DNA of 6,821 bases from an uncultured bacterium (GTDB lineage Bacteria > Bacillota > Clostridia > Christensenellales > Borkfalkiaceae): positions 1 to 6,821 of the forward strand of contig CAKXBD010000112.1 in assembly GCA_934871445.1 (NCBI GenBank), in the 5' to 3' direction. This document shows positions 6,688 through 6,821 of this stretch, one piece after another. The notes under the pieces were generated by a model that had not been told where the DNA came from, ran no database searches, and was given only the letters and a program-made list of their open reading frames with translations. Each line of letters starts with the position of its first letter. Positions within the stretch are counted from its first letter, which is position 1. The position numbers and the translations under genes are program-made.

Positions 6688-6821
6688 GAAGTACCTTCCT
6701 TTATTTTTTATCCGTCTGCCGAGCGCTTTGCCGCGTTCCGGAAGCCGAATCTTTTTATCCGTAGTGTGACCCCTTAACTCCTGCGTTTTTATGACGCCTT
6801 ACAATTTTATTACAGTTATAT
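6688..6821 (-). promoter_or_regulatory. prs leader region
   Basis: The 134 bases upstream of prs hold no coding frame; all three minus-strand frames have stops at the edge. They include the prs ribosome-binding site (6694-6701). A -10-like TAAAAT occurs at 6809-6804, but its -35 box would lie beyond the window, so the promoter cannot be judged. No riboswitch is recognised. Confidence 0.35.
6705..6762. repeat. 11-base direct repeat in the prs leader
   Basis: TTTTTATCCGT occurs at 6705-6715 and again at 6752-6762 (ACGGATAAAAA on the transcribed-gene strand), 47 bases apart. The nearer copy ends a few bases before the prs ribosome-binding site. It may be a pair of regulator sites or chance in an A-rich leader. 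Confidence 0.35.

Noticed and set aside
5092..6777. A 561-codon plus-strand open frame spanning prs and most of pth
   Set aside because: It is codon-aligned antisense to two certain genes, its protein is rich in Arg and His with no recognisable domain, it has no good ribosome-binding site, and it is open only because the real genes avoid TTA, CTA and TCA.
6781..6800. GCGT/ACGC hairpin near the right edge as a terminator for an upstream gene
   Set aside because: The stem is only 4 bp and no T-run follows it on the minus strand.

Overview
The window carries four genes, all read from the minus strand. In transcription order they are prs (ribose-phosphate pyrophosphokinase), pth (peptidyl-tRNA hydrolase), mfd (transcription-repair coupling factor), and the first 426 codons of a secreted lipoprotein that runs off the left edge. 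A prs-pth-mfd cluster followed by a chaperone/foldase-like lipoprotein is a familiar arrangement in Firmicutes. Together with the lipoprotein signal peptide ending in AAAC-G, a G+C content of roughly one half, and Shine-Dalgarno sites on three of the four genes, it points to a Clostridia-type bacterium, perhaps an uncultured gut lineage. That placement is inference; no rRNA or other marker is present to settle it.

Layout from right to left (direction of transcription): 6821-6688 is the prs leader, with an 11-bp direct repeat and no gene. 6687-5743 is prs. 5742-5581 is a spacer with a very strong GC hairpin and a second, weaker hairpin followed by five T. 5580-5020 is pth. 5019-4815 is a 205-bp non-coding spacer with nested inverted repeats and a 12-bp imperfect direct repeat. 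4814-1404 is mfd. 1403-1279 is a spacer with a convincing sigma-A type promoter and a short inverted repeat abutting the mfd stop. 1278-1 is the truncated lipoprotein gene.

Functionally, Prs makes PRPP for nucleotide, histidine and tryptophan synthesis. Pth rescues tRNAs from dropped-off peptidyl-tRNA. Mfd removes stalled RNA polymerase at DNA lesions and recruits nucleotide excision repair. The lipoprotein is exported and probably acts at the outer face of the membrane, and it has its own promoter. The gaps of 125-205 bp and the hairpin after prs suggest separate or only partly coupled transcription rather than one tight operon.

This is an ordinary housekeeping region, and I see no mobile element, CRISPR array, defence system, tRNA or rRNA. 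The less ordinary points are the lipoprotein (acidic run and structured leader), the non-coding pth-mfd spacer, the apparent lack of a Shine-Dalgarno site before mfd, and a codon bias that leaves very long spurious open frames on the opposite strand.
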